Shown here in pieces: positions 15,976-24,119 of a stretch of 47,070 nucleotides of DNA (the stretch's first letter is position 1; each line of letters starts with the position of its first letter). This DNA comes from an uncultured Blautia sp. (GTDB lineage: Bacteria > Bacillota > Clostridia > Lachnospirales > Lachnospiraceae): contig CALIZJ010000029.1 in the NCBI GenBank assembly GCA_938028845.1, positions 1 through 47,070 of the forward strand, read 5' to 3'. Both the position numbers and the translations under genes were made by a program. The notes beneath the pieces are model-generated. The model was not told where the DNA came from. It saw only the letters and a list, made by a program, of their open reading frames with translations, and made no database searches.

Positions 15976-17394
15976 TTATCTGGTTACGATATCCACCGGA
16001 ATATCGAAGATCTTAGCTACTTTCAGGATGGTGTCAATGTGTCTTCCTGTAGCTGCTGCGAAATGATGGGTCGGGCCGCATTCGCTCCAACGGTTCACGA
16101 ATTCTCTTGCTCCGCAGGTGAAACGTGTTCTCATGTTTGTATCGCCAAAGGAAAGGATCTTTCCGTCCTCATTTACGCCTTCTGCAACGATAAACTTAAA
16201 GTGTCCGTCTCCATCCTGTGTGATGGCAAGATATGTAACAGGTCCCAGATGCGGATAGAACTGTGTTAAATAACCGCCGCCGGTCTTTCCGTGGAATACT
16301 TTCACGATCTTCATAGTCGGTTTTTTCGCAGAAATATCGGCATCACCTGAACCGCTGTGTCCGATGATGGCAATATCATCATTAAAATCGATAGAATACA
16401 TTTCAGCAAGCTGACCGGTTCCGGAGATGGTCTTTAAGATGCTCATAGCCATAGCAACCTTGATGTCGCCCTCAACTGCGCAGGCAGTTCCCTGTTTGAT
16501 CAGCATGGAGAATGCAGGGATAAGCATACTGTCAAGAATACCAGCCTTACCCTGTGCAAATCCATCGTAGTGGGAAGCGATCAGACCAAGCTTCTCCTCT
16601 TTTACCCATTTTTCAAAAGCTACTACATATTTAGCCATTTCCCAAACTTCTTCGATGCTTCCGCCGCCTTCGATATCAAAGGTGTCCAGGATGTCCTGTG
16701 CTTTTGCACGGATAGCGTCTTCGTCTGTAATGTCGTCAGCGATAGCCCACATTTTTTCCCAGTCAAACTGTTTGGTATACAAATGCATTCTTCTGTACAG
16801 ATTTGATTCATCAATGTAAAGGTCCATCATTCCAGGATAAGGTCTTCCGATCTGTGCGATGTTTGTATCACGGAATCTTCTTCTTACCTGAGCTGCACGG
16901 CACCAGTCTTCGATTTCAGCCTGAACAACAGGATCTCCGCCTTCAACCACGCCTGTGATCACAGCATGTCTCTTTCCGTATCTTTCAAGGTCTGCAACCA
17001 TTTCTCCTACTGCACCGCAGGCATAGCCTTCACCCAGCCAGGAAGCGATATCTGTGTGATCGTAATCCAATGCTTTCAGCTTCTGGACATTTACCAGAAC
17101 GATGGGAACATCCAGATCCTTTACAGCAGGAAGCATATTATAAGATGTAGCGTAAGTAAGAAGCTGAAGGAACACCAGATCCACATCTGCTGCGCGGAAT
17201 AAATCTCCTGCAGCCTGAGACTGTTCCTTAGTAGTTACCATTCCGCCGTCGATGATCTCTACTGTGTCAGGAAGCGTCTTTTTAAATGCTTCATACTGAC
17301 TTTCAAATTCAGGCACCAGAGACGGGAACTGCGGCAGATATGCGCCTAAAGCGATGGAAAATACGCCTACTTTTGCTTTTGTATCAATTAACAT
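15976..17394 (-). CDS. L-arabinose/L-fucose isomerase-family protein, orphan
   Basis: 472-aa protein of the AraA/FucI-like fold: an N-terminal Rossmann-type segment with GGMVTTKEQSQ and the LQLLTYATS strand, a middle domain with GGSIEEVWEM, HSGSGDADI, and a C-terminal GGGYLTQFYPHLGPV followed by GPTHHFAAATG, where the two His could replace the His pair that AraA uses for metal. It is slightly shorter than AraA (about 500 aa) and divergent. There are no arabinose or fucose uptake, kinase or regulator genes nearby, so the sugar substrate is unknown. A GGAGGG site precedes the ATG. Confidence 0.75.
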   Translation of the reverse strand: MLIDTKAKVGVFSIALGAYLPQFPSLVPEFESQYEAFKKTLPDTVEIIDGGMVTTKEQSQAAGDLFRAADVDLVFLQLLTYATSYNMLPAVKDLDVPIVLVNVQKLKALDYDHTDIASWLGEGYACGAVGEMVADLERYGKRHAVITGVVEGGDPVVQAEIEDWCRAAQVRRRFRDTNIAQIGRPYPGMMDLYIDESNLYRRMHLYTKQFDWEKMWAIADDITDEDAIRAKAQDILDTFDIEGGGSIEEVWEMAKYVVAFEKWVKEEKLGLIASHYDGFAQGKAGILDSMLIPAFSMLIKQGTACAVEGDIKVAMAMSILKTISGTGQLAEMYSIDFNDDIAIIGHSGSGDADISAKKPTMKIVKVFHGKTGGGYLTQFYPHLGPVTYLAITQDGDGHFKFIVAEGVNEDGKILSFGDTNMRTRFTCGAREFVNRWSECGPTHHFAAATGRHIDTILKVAKIFDIPVDIVTR

Positions 17395-17466
17395 AAAAAG
17401 CCCTCCGATATGATAAATATTAAGGCAACACCACCCAATACCCTTTCCGTATAGAACCCAAATGCC

Positions 17467-17499
17467 TGCCAGTATCCAAGGCAGTTAGGATGCCAGTAT
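17467..17499. repeat. short direct repeat in the leader of the isomerase-like gene
   Basis: TGCCAGTAT occurs at 17467-17475 and again at 17491-17499, 24 bp apart, between a minus-strand TATAAT-like element (around 17501-17496) and the start codon. It could be an operator or part of a leader hairpin. Otherwise the 243-bp gap between the isomerase-like gene and dapF shows nothing I can assign. Confidence 0.35.
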
Positions 17500-17637
17500 T
17501 ATAGGGCATTACCTCAGAGATATTATACAACGCGCGAACCTTTATCTGCAATACAAAATATTGAAAAAATCTGGACATCTATAAGGTTGAAGATGTTTTT
17601 TCTGTGAATTTTGCTGCAGATAGGAAAAGAATCTTAT

Positions 17638-18483
17638 TTAAAAGGGGAGTGTGATCTCTCCATCGAATACGGTAACTGCCTCTCCGGTCATATAAACAAT
17701 GTTTTCCTGTCTGTCCCAGAGGATCTGCAGATCCCCGCCAAGAAGCTTTACTGTGACCGGTACGTCTTCATCTACAAGTCCGTTTAAGACAGAAGCCACA
17801 GCCACAGCGCAGGCACCGGTTCCGCAGGCTAAGGTTTCGCCGGAACCCCGTTCCCATACCCGCATAGATAAAGTGCGGCGGTCGATCACTTTTACAAATT
17901 CAGTATTTACTCTGTCTGGAAAAATAATATGGTTTTCAAAAAGCGGCCCTATTTTTTCAATCTCCAGGTTATCAAGATCCTCCACATAAACTACAGCATG
18001 GGGATTTCCCATAGAGACGGCAGTAAAGCGGTAAGTGTTTCCTTCTATTTCGATAGGAGCATCAATCACTTCCTCTGATTCAGAAACAACCGGGATCAGA
18101 CGAGCTGTAAGAACCGGGGAACCCATATTTACCCTTACCATGGAAACCTTTCCGTCTCGGACAGCCAGATCCACATATTTGATGCCGCTTTTTGTGGCGA
18201 TGCTAAGGGAAGTTTTGTCTACGATGCCATGGTCATAAACGTATTTAGCTACGCAGCGGATGCCGTTCCCGCACATAGCTCCCTGGGAACCGTCCAGGTT
18301 ATACATATCCATTTCACAATCTGCTTCCTCTGAAGGTTTGATGAGGATCAGGCCGTCAGAACCGATTCCGAAATGCCTGTCGCTGACAAACCGGGCTACG
18401 GCAGCGGGATCGATCACAGTCTCCTCAAAACAGTTTACATATACATAATCATTGCCTATTCCGTGCATTTTGGTAAATTTCAT
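17638..18483 (-). CDS. dapF: diaminopimelate epimerase
   Basis: 281-aa enzyme that converts LL- to meso-diaminopimelate for peptidoglycan and lysine. The two catalytic cysteines are Cys71 in MCGNGIRC and Cys220 in ETLACGTGACA, and the N-terminal KMHGIGNDYVY motif is intact. An AGGAGGGAC site lies before the ATG. It follows hydF on the same strand after 83 bp. The presence of meso-DAP agrees with the DAP-type MurE at 33.7 kb. Confidence 0.95.
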   Translation of the reverse strand: MKFTKMHGIGNDYVYVNCFEETVIDPAAVARFVSDRHFGIGSDGLILIKPSEEADCEMDMYNLDGSQGAMCGNGIRCVAKYVYDHGIVDKTSLSIATKSGIKYVDLAVRDGKVSMVRVNMGSPVLTARLIPVVSESEEVIDAPIEIEGNTYRFTAVSMGNPHAVVYVEDLDNLEIEKIGPLFENHIIFPDRVNTEFVKVIDRRTLSMRVWERGSGETLACGTGACAVAVASVLNGLVDEDVPVTVKLLGGDLQILWDRQENIVYMTGEAVTVFDGEITLPF

Positions 18484-18566
18484 AAGGTTAAGTCCCTCCT
18501 GTATTTATCTAAATATACTCCCAACAGTTTCCTATCATATAACAAAAATGTTATCAATGGGTGAAA

Positions 18567-19799
18567 TCATGGTAAAAATTTCAAGATTTCAGGAAATGGT
18601 TCCAGACTGCGGCGCAGAATTCCTGTCACCTGAGCGATCAAAATGCCATAATTAGTCACAGGCACCCCCTGATCCTGGCAGCAGGCGATCCGGTATTTCA
18701 TTTCTCTTTCATTGAGCATGCAGCCTCCGCAGTGGACCACCAGTTTGTAAGAAGAAAGGTCGTCGGGAAATTCTGTGCCAGAGGTAAAGACAAATTCTGG
18801 TTCCTTTTTTGTATATTCCCGTATCCATTTAGGAATTTTATAGGTTCCGATATCGTCACACTGGCGATGATGGGTGCAGCCCTCTGCGACCAGGATCTTA
18901 TCTCCGTTTTCAATGGAAGAAAGAGCGGCAGCGCCCTGTACTGCTGTCCCCAAATCTCCTTTATATCTGGCAAAGAGAATGGAAAAAGAAGTAAGGGGGA
19001 TATTTTCTGGAGTATCCTGGGATACCCGTTTAAATGCCTGGCTGTCTGTGACTACCAGTTTTGGACAGACGCCTTTTGCAAGAAAATGGGTAAGGGTATC
19101 CTTAAGCTCTGTGTCCCTCACCACCAGGGAAAGAGCTCCCCGCTCCAGAATATCCCGGATAGTCTGCTGCTGGGGAAGAATCAGCCTCCCTTTAGGAGCT
19201 GCCTTGTCAATAGGCACCACCAGGATCACAAGGTCCAAAGGCGAGATCAGATCCGCGATGATAGGATACTTGTGTGTGTCTTCCGGCTTCAGGGAAGCAA
19301 GTTTTTCCTTTAAAAGTTCAATGTTGATCTTTTTTTCTGCGCTGACCCAGAGTTCATTGGAATCGTCCGTACCCTTTTCCCAAAGCACCTTTTTTTCTTC
19401 TGGAAGAAGATCCGACTTATTGTAAACAACAAGATAAGGAATATTTTTTGCCTGGAATCGCTGGATCAGGGCTTCTTCCTCTTTCGTGATCCCTATTGTT
19501 CCATCTACGATCAAAACGGCAATATCCGTTTTATTTAAAACCTGGTAACTTTTCTGAACCCGGAGCTTTCCAAGAGCTCCCTCGTCATCAATGCCAGGGG
19601 TGTCGATCACCATAACCGGGCCAAGGGGTAAAAGCTCCATGGTCTTAAATACCGGGTCAGTGGTAGTCCCTTTGACCTCGGAAACAATAGCCAGGTTCTG
19701 GTTGGTGACTGCGTTGATGATGCTGGACTTTCCGGCATTGCGTTTTCCAAAAAAGCTGATATGTACCCGCTCAGAAGCAGGTGTTTGATTCATTCCCAT
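18567..19799 (-). CDS. hydF: [FeFe]-hydrogenase H-cluster maturation GTPase HydF
   Basis: 410-aa scaffold protein on which the 2Fe subcluster is assembled before transfer to HydA. The N-terminal GTPase domain has GKRNAGKSS (Walker A, ~18-26), DTPGIDDEG and NKSDL. The C-terminal cluster-binding domain has CTHHRQCDD and HCGGCMLN, the expected Cys/His ligands. The start is ATG 19799, 5 nt after AGGAGG; an upstream in-frame extension lacks a ribosome site. HydE, HydG and hydrogenase genes are not in the window. Confidence 0.92.
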   Translation of the reverse strand: MGMNQTPASERVHISFFGKRNAGKSSIINAVTNQNLAIVSEVKGTTTDPVFKTMELLPLGPVMVIDTPGIDDEGALGKLRVQKSYQVLNKTDIAVLIVDGTIGITKEEEALIQRFQAKNIPYLVVYNKSDLLPEEKKVLWEKGTDDSNELWVSAEKKINIELLKEKLASLKPEDTHKYPIIADLISPLDLVILVVPIDKAAPKGRLILPQQQTIRDILERGALSLVVRDTELKDTLTHFLAKGVCPKLVVTDSQAFKRVSQDTPENIPLTSFSILFARYKGDLGTAVQGAAALSSIENGDKILVAEGCTHHRQCDDIGTYKIPKWIREYTKKEPEFVFTSGTEFPDDLSSYKLVVHCGGCMLNEREMKYRIACCQDQGVPVTNYGILIAQVTGILRRSLEPFPEILKFLP

Positions 19800-19884
19800 A
19801 GTGCCCTCCTTAATAAATGAAAATTGATAACATCTTATTATATTAGCATATTTTATTTTGGATTTGTAAAAATGTTTTCCGCTA

Positions 19885-19912
19885 TTGCATTTTAGAAAAA
19901 ACATGGTAAAAT
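19885..19912 (+). promoter_or_regulatory. promoter of the amino acid ABC transporter
   Basis: TTGCAT (19885-19890) and TAAAAT (19907-19912) with a 16-bp spacer, about 65 bp upstream of the binding-protein start codon. Confidence 0.55.
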
Positions 19913-19976
19913 ATAAGTCACGATGTAAGAAATATACACAACATATGCATAAATATGCCATTAAGGAGGAAGAAAA

Positions 19977-20762
19977 ATGAAGAACATGAAAAAGTTTGCA
20001 GCAGTAGTACTCAGTGTATCTATGATCGCAGCTATGTCAGCACCGGTGTATGCATCAGAAATCACATCCAGCGAGGATCTGCCAGGGAAAAAGATTGGCG
20101 TTCAGCTTGGAACAACAGGAGACCTGGAGGCTTCTGAGTATGAAGCAGAGGGCGCTACTGTTCAGCGTTTCAGCAAGGGAAGCGAAGCTATTTTAGCACT
20201 GAAGAAAGGACAGCTGGACTGTGTGATCATCGATTCCCAGCCGGCCGCTAAATTCGTAGAGCTGAATGATGACCTTAAGATCCTTGACGAGCCAATGACA
20301 GAAGAAGAGTATGCCATCTGCTTAAAGAAAGGAAACGATGAACTTCTTGAGGCGATGAACGGCGCATTAAAAGAACTGAAAGAGGACGGAACTATTGACA
20401 GCATTATGGATAATTATATCGGCGATAACATCGGCGAGACTCCATACGAATCCCCAGAAGATGTGGACCGTTCCAACGGAACTCTGATCATGGCTACAAA
20501 TGCAGAGTTTGAACCGTATGAATACCATGACGGAGATGATATCGTGGGTATTGATGTGGATATTGCACAGGCCATCTGCGATAAGCTTGGATACGAATTG
20601 GAAGTACAGGACATGGAATTTGACGCAATCCTTCCGGCAGTTCAGTCAGGAAAAGCTGACTTTGGTGCTGCAGGTATGACGGTAACAGAAGACCGTCTGT
20701 CAAGCGTTGACTTTACAGATACTTATGCGGACGCAAGCCAGGTTATCATCGTAAAGAAATAA
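19977..20762 (+). CDS. amino acid ABC transporter substrate-binding protein, circularly permuted
   Basis: 261-aa type-II (PBPb/HisJ-like) solute-binding protein with a signal peptide (residues 1-26, cleavage after VYA). The order of its parts is reversed. Residues ~33-152 match what is normally the second half of the family (EDLPGKKIGVQLGTTGDL through LKELKEDGTIDSIMDNY, the usual C-terminus). After a linker (~153-167), residues 168-261 match the normal first half (GTLIMATNAEFEPYEY, VGIDVDIAQAI, DAILPAVQSGKADFG, MTVTEDR, SVDFTDTYA, VIIVKK). The cut lies at the first hinge strand between the lobes. It also lacks a lipobox Cys, unusual for a Gram-positive binding protein. A single intact frame with AAGGAGGA before the ATG, followed by permease and ATPase genes, argues against an assembly artefact. 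Ligand unknown; probably a polar amino acid. Confidence 0.9.
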   Translation: MKNMKKFAAVVLSVSMIAAMSAPVYASEITSSEDLPGKKIGVQLGTTGDLEASEYEAEGATVQRFSKGSEAILALKKGQLDCVIIDSQPAAKFVELNDDLKILDEPMTEEEYAICLKKGNDELLEAMNGALKELKEDGTIDSIMDNYIGDNIGETPYESPEDVDRSNGTLIMATNAEFEPYEYHDGDDIVGIDVDIAQAICDKLGYELEVQDMEFDAILPAVQSGKADFGAAGMTVTEDRLSSVDFTDTYADASQVIIVKK

Positions 20763-20784
20763 ATTTTGTTATAGTAAGGTGACA

Positions 20785-20815
20785 GAGCTGTTGACGTTTG
20801 CCAACAGCTCTTTTT
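20785..20815 (+). terminator. intra-operon terminator between binding protein and permease genes
   Basis: GAGCTGTTG (20785-20793), an 8-nt loop and CAACAGCTC (20802-20810) form a perfect 9-bp stem followed by five T. As no promoter is evident before the permease gene, partial read-through would give more binding protein than membrane components. Confidence 0.8.
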
Positions 20816-20837
20816 CAGGAAGATAAGAGGAAAGGAA

Positions 20838-21536
20838 ATGTTATTAGCTAGTATAAAAGATGATTTATATATCAATTTTATAAAAGATGATCGTTATATG
20901 TGGTTGTTAGACGGTCTGAAGACCACCTTGATCATTACAGTTTTTGCTGTGATAGTAGGTATCATTATCGGTTTTCTTGTGGCGATTATCCGTTCTACTC
21001 ATGATAAGTCAGGAAAATTTAAGCTGTTAAATGCTATTTGCCGTGTATACCTTACTGTGATCCGCGGTACGCCTACCATGATACAGCTTCTGATCATGAA
21101 CTTTGTAGTTTTTGCCTCTGTAAATATGAACGGAATTATCGTAGGCGGACTTGCCTTCGGAATCAATTCCGGCGCCTATGTGGCGGAGATCGTACGTTCC
21201 GGAATCATGTCCATTGATGAAGGACAGACAGAAGCCGGAAGAAGCCTGGGTCTTAACTTTTCCCAGACCATGCGCCTGATCGTTATGCCCCAGGCGTTTA
21301 AAAACGTACTTCCCGCATTAGTGAACGAATTTATTGTATTGATCAAAGAAACCTCAATCATCGGATACATAGGAATGATGGATCTGACAAGAGGGGCTAT
21401 GCTGATCCAAAGCCGTACCTACAATGCCTTCTGGCCATTAATGGCTGCGGCTGCGATTTATCTGGTCATTGTTATGGCTCTGACCTTTGCTATGAATAAG
21501 CTGGAAAGGAGACTGAGGACAAGTGAGCGTCGATAA
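20838..21536 (+). CDS. amino acid ABC transporter permease (HisM/GlnP family)
   Basis: 232-aa membrane subunit with about five helices. The EAA loop that docks the ATPase reads EAGRSLGLNFSQTMRLIVMP, followed by QAFKNVLPALVNEF, classic for polar-amino-acid permeases. AGAGGAAAGG precedes the ATG. The ATPase gene overlaps its end by 14 nt. The protein forms the channel for the substrate delivered by the permuted binding protein. Confidence 0.9.
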   Translation: MLLASIKDDLYINFIKDDRYMWLLDGLKTTLIITVFAVIVGIIIGFLVAIIRSTHDKSGKFKLLNAICRVYLTVIRGTPTMIQLLIMNFVVFASVNMNGIIVGGLAFGINSGAYVAEIVRSGIMSIDEGQTEAGRSLGLNFSQTMRLIVMPQAFKNVLPALVNEFIVLIKETSIIGYIGMMDLTRGAMLIQSRTYNAFWPLMAAAAIYLVIVMALTFAMNKLERRLRTSERR

Positions 21537-22269
21537 GAGTAAGGTACTGATCGAAGTACAGGGCTTGGAAAAGGCTTTCGGAAGCCATCAGGTATTAGAT
21601 GGAATTACTACGGATATCTGCCAGGGAGAAGTGGTCGTTGTGATCGGCCCGTCTGGTTCGGGAAAATCTACATTCCTGCGTTCCTTAAATCTTTTAGAGC
21701 AGCCTACCGGAGGCAGAGTTTTGTTTGAAGGAACAGATATCACGGACCCTAAGGTGGATATTAACCGCCATCGTCAGAAAATTGGCATGGTATTCCAGCA
21801 GTTTAACCTGTTTCCTCATAAGACAGTAAAAGAAAATATTATGCTTGCGCCGGTAACTTTAAAACTGATGACTCCGGAAGAAGCAGAAAAACGTGCCCGG
21901 GAACTTCTTGAGAGAGTAGGGCTTCCGGAGAAAGCAGACAGCTATCCGGATATGCTTTCCGGCGGTCAGAAACAGCGTATTGCCATAGCAAGAGCTCTGG
22001 CTATGAACCCGGATGTGATGCTTTTCGATGAGCCGACTTCTGCCCTTGACCCGGAGATGGTAGGAGAAGTGTTGGAACTGATGAAGGAGCTTGCCCAGTC
22101 GGGAATGACCATGGTGGTAGTGACACATGAGATGGGATTTGCCAGAGAAGTGGCTACCCGTGTGGTATTTATTGACGACGGAAAAATCCAGGAGGAAAAC
22201 ACTCCGGAAGAATTTTTCACTCATCCTAAGAATAAGCGTCTGCAGGACTTTTTGTCCAAGGTGCTTTAA
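21523..22269 (+). CDS. amino acid ABC transporter ATP-binding protein (GlnQ-like)
   Basis: 248 aa with Walker A GPSGSGKST, FQQFNLFPHKTV Q-loop, LSGGQKQR signature, LFDEPTSALDPE Walker B and the switch His in VVTHEMGF. It starts with GTG inside the permease gene, preceded by AAAGGAGA, so translation is coupled. Closest in pattern to polar amino acid transport ATPases such as GlnQ/HisP. Confidence 0.92.
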   Translation: MSVDKSKVLIEVQGLEKAFGSHQVLDGITTDICQGEVVVVIGPSGSGKSTFLRSLNLLEQPTGGRVLFEGTDITDPKVDINRHRQKIGMVFQQFNLFPHKTVKENIMLAPVTLKLMTPEEAEKRARELLERVGLPEKADSYPDMLSGGQKQRIAIARALAMNPDVMLFDEPTSALDPEMVGEVLELMKELAQSGMTMVVVTHEMGFAREVATRVVFIDDGKIQEENTPEEFFTHPKNKRLQDFLSKVL

Positions 22270-22297
22270 ATAGGAATGAAATTATAAGATAAGAAAG

Positions 22298-22336
22298 AAA
22301 AAGGAGAGACAATCCCATCGTGTCCCTCCTTTTTTA
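22298..22336 (+). terminator. bidirectional terminator after the ABC transporter
   Basis: An A tract, GGAGAGACA (22303-22311), a 9-nt loop and TGTCCCTCC (22321-22329) with one mismatch, then a T tract. It lies between the converging transporter operon and the CBS-domain gene. Confidence 0.75.
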
Positions 22337-22339
22337 CTT

Positions 22340-22777
22340 TTACTGGCTTTGTTCCTGTTCTTTTTGGGGATAAGCCTTTTTTAATTCTTTGTAGCAATAT
22401 TTGATAATCTCTTTGCGGGTGATGATTCCGATGAAATATCCCTGGTCGTCCACTACAGGAACATAATTCTGGTTAATGGCACGGTCCAGAAGGTCCTCCA
22501 TATTAGAGTTGGCATGAACCGGCTTATAGGTGGCACGGCGGGGAATCGCCATGATGGAAAAGTTTTCTGCATCCTTCATGTTCGTGATGGAAAAACGCTT
22601 CATGCCCCAGAGTAGGTCGCCTTCGGAGATGGAGCCGGTATATTTGCCATCCAGACTTAAGATGGGGATGCAGGAGAATTTCCGGTGCTCCATCTTTTCC
22701 ATAGCCTGCCGCAAAGTTTCATCTTCAAATATGTATGCTACGTCACTTTTTGGTGTTAGAAAAAACAAAATATTCAC
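22340..22777 (-). CDS. CBS-domain pair protein
   Basis: 145 aa consisting of two CBS motifs (residues ~10-60 and ~78-132; note SCIPILSLDGKYTGSISEGDL and YVPVVDDQGYFIGIITRKEI). A stand-alone CBS pair senses adenine nucleotides such as AMP, ATP or c-di-AMP; the partner is unknown. The start is GTG with AGAGG upstream. Resembles YkuL/CbpB-type proteins in length and build, but I would not assign the name. Confidence 0.8.
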   Translation of the reverse strand: MNILFFLTPKSDVAYIFEDETLRQAMEKMEHRKFSCIPILSLDGKYTGSISEGDLLWGMKRFSITNMKDAENFSIMAIPRRATYKPVHANSNMEDLLDRAINQNYVPVVDDQGYFIGIITRKEIIKYCYKELKKAYPQKEQEQSQ

Positions 22778-22819
22778 AATATATACCTCTTCTGCTTTGT
22801 GATTTATGATCCTTTTCTA

Positions 22820-22848
22820 ATGATAGTATGGAGGTACTTTTCTGTCAA
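22820..22848 (-). promoter_or_regulatory. promoter of the CBS-domain gene
   Basis: Minus-strand TTGACA (22848-22843) and TATCAT (22825-22820), 17-bp spacer. Confidence 0.7.
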
Positions 22849-22885
22849 TAAGATGAATTATTAAATTTTTAGTAAGCAGCAAAAT

Positions 22886-22924
22886 AAAAAATACTGCCCG
22901 GGAAAAAGAGAGGGCAGTATTTTT
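22886..22924 (-). terminator. terminator of asnA
   Basis: ATACTGCCC (22891-22899) and GGGCAGTAT (22912-22920) form a perfect stem with A and T tracts on the outer sides, so it can act in both directions. Confidence 0.85.
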
Positions 22925-22933
22925 GTATCTTTA

Positions 22934-23941
22934 TTAAAGAAGCGGAATATTATTAGCGGCTGCGGCTTCCTGTACGTCTTTTGGCCACAGGGAGACATGC
23001 ACTTCTCCGATATGGGCTTTGCGCAGGAAGAACATACAGATTCTGGACTGGCCGATACCGCCTCCGATGGTATACGGAAGTTCCTTGTTAAAGATCGCCT
23101 TCTGGAAATCCAGCTCACGGCGGTCGTCGCATCCTGCAAGGGTAAGCTGCCTGTCAAGGGCTTCCTCGTCCACGCGGATACCCATGGAGGAAAGTTCAAG
23201 TGCAATATCAAGAACGGGATAGTAAACAAGGATATCGCCGTTTAATTCCCAGTCATCGTAGTCCGGAGCACGGCCGTCGTGGCGCTCTCCGTTGCTGAGT
23301 GTTTTTCCTACCTGCATGATAAATACAGCACCTTTTTCTTTGGTGATCTTATATTCTCTTTCTTTTGGAGTACACTCCGGATACATGTCTACCAGCTCCT
23401 GGGTGGTGACGAAAGAGATTTCCTTGGGAAGGATCTCTTCAATGTAATCATACTGAACTGCCATATATTTTTCTGTTTTACGCAGGACGCTGTAGATGCT
23501 GCGAACGGTCTGGATCAGGGTGTCCATAGTACGTTCTTCTTTGTAGATGATCTTTTCCCAGTCCCACTGGTCTACATATACGGAATGAATGTTATCCAGA
23601 TCCTCATCCCTGCGGATGGCGATCATATCAGTATACAGGCCTTCTCCGTGGGAAAATCCATATTTTTTCAGGGCATACCGCTTCCATTTTGCTAGAGAGT
23701 GGACGATTTCAGCAGGTTCCTCCTGATTTTTGATATCAAAGCTTACCGGACGTTCAACGCCGTTTAGATTGTCGTTTAAGCCGGAGCTGGGGGATACGAA
23801 GATCGGTGCGGAGACACGCAGCAGATTCAGCTTCTGCGCCAGTGTCTGCTGAAAGAAATCCTTCACTGTTTTGATTGCCACCTGGGTATCGTGCAGATTC
23901 AGATCCGCATGGTAGCCGGCAGGAATTTTAATTGGTTCCAT
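22934..23941 (-). CDS. asnA: aspartate--ammonia ligase (asparagine synthetase A)
   Basis: 335-aa ammonia-dependent asparagine synthetase, structurally related to class II aminoacyl-tRNA synthetases. Diagnostic segments include SSGLNDNLNGVERPVSFD, HSLAKWKRYAL, the IRRDED motif, YVDQWDWE and the C-terminal IGGGIGQSRICMFFL motif 3. Length is typical. AGGAGGGC lies before the ATG. It is a single-gene unit with its own promoter and terminator. Confidence 0.95.
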   Translation of the reverse strand: MEPIKIPAGYHADLNLHDTQVAIKTVKDFFQQTLAQKLNLLRVSAPIFVSPSSGLNDNLNGVERPVSFDIKNQEEPAEIVHSLAKWKRYALKKYGFSHGEGLYTDMIAIRRDEDLDNIHSVYVDQWDWEKIIYKEERTMDTLIQTVRSIYSVLRKTEKYMAVQYDYIEEILPKEISFVTTQELVDMYPECTPKEREYKITKEKGAVFIMQVGKTLSNGERHDGRAPDYDDWELNGDILVYYPVLDIALELSSMGIRVDEEALDRQLTLAGCDDRRELDFQKAIFNKELPYTIGGGIGQSRICMFFLRKAHIGEVHVSLWPKDVQEAAAANNIPLL

Positions 23942-24021
23942 GGAAAGCCCTCCTTTTAGTGATTTAGATAAATAGCGTTTTTTCCGGAAAAAGCTTGCCG
24001 GATCGCCATCAATAATTTATC

Positions 24022-24050
24022 ATTATAACAGGAAACATAAGCGTTTGCAA
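24022..24050 (-). promoter_or_regulatory. promoter of asnA
   Basis: Minus-strand TTGCAA (24050-24045) and TATAAT (24027-24022) separated by 17 bp. Confidence 0.75.
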
Positions 24051-24058
24051 TTTATACA

Positions 24059-24086
24059 TTGCAAGATTTTTTAAATTAGATACAAT
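24059..24086 (+). promoter_or_regulatory. promoter of the zinc-ribbon membrane protein gene
   Basis: TTGCAA (24059-24064) and TACAAT (24081-24086) with a 16-bp spacer, divergent from and adjacent to the asnA promoter. Confidence 0.6.
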
Positions 24087-24119
24087 AAATTATAAGAGAC
24101 AGAGGGAAGGGGGAGGACG

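Noticed and set aside
18515..18560. ATAACA-TTTT-TGTTAT hairpin between hydF and dapF on the minus strand.
   Set aside because: It is short, AT-only and not followed by a T run, so it is not a convincing terminator or operator.
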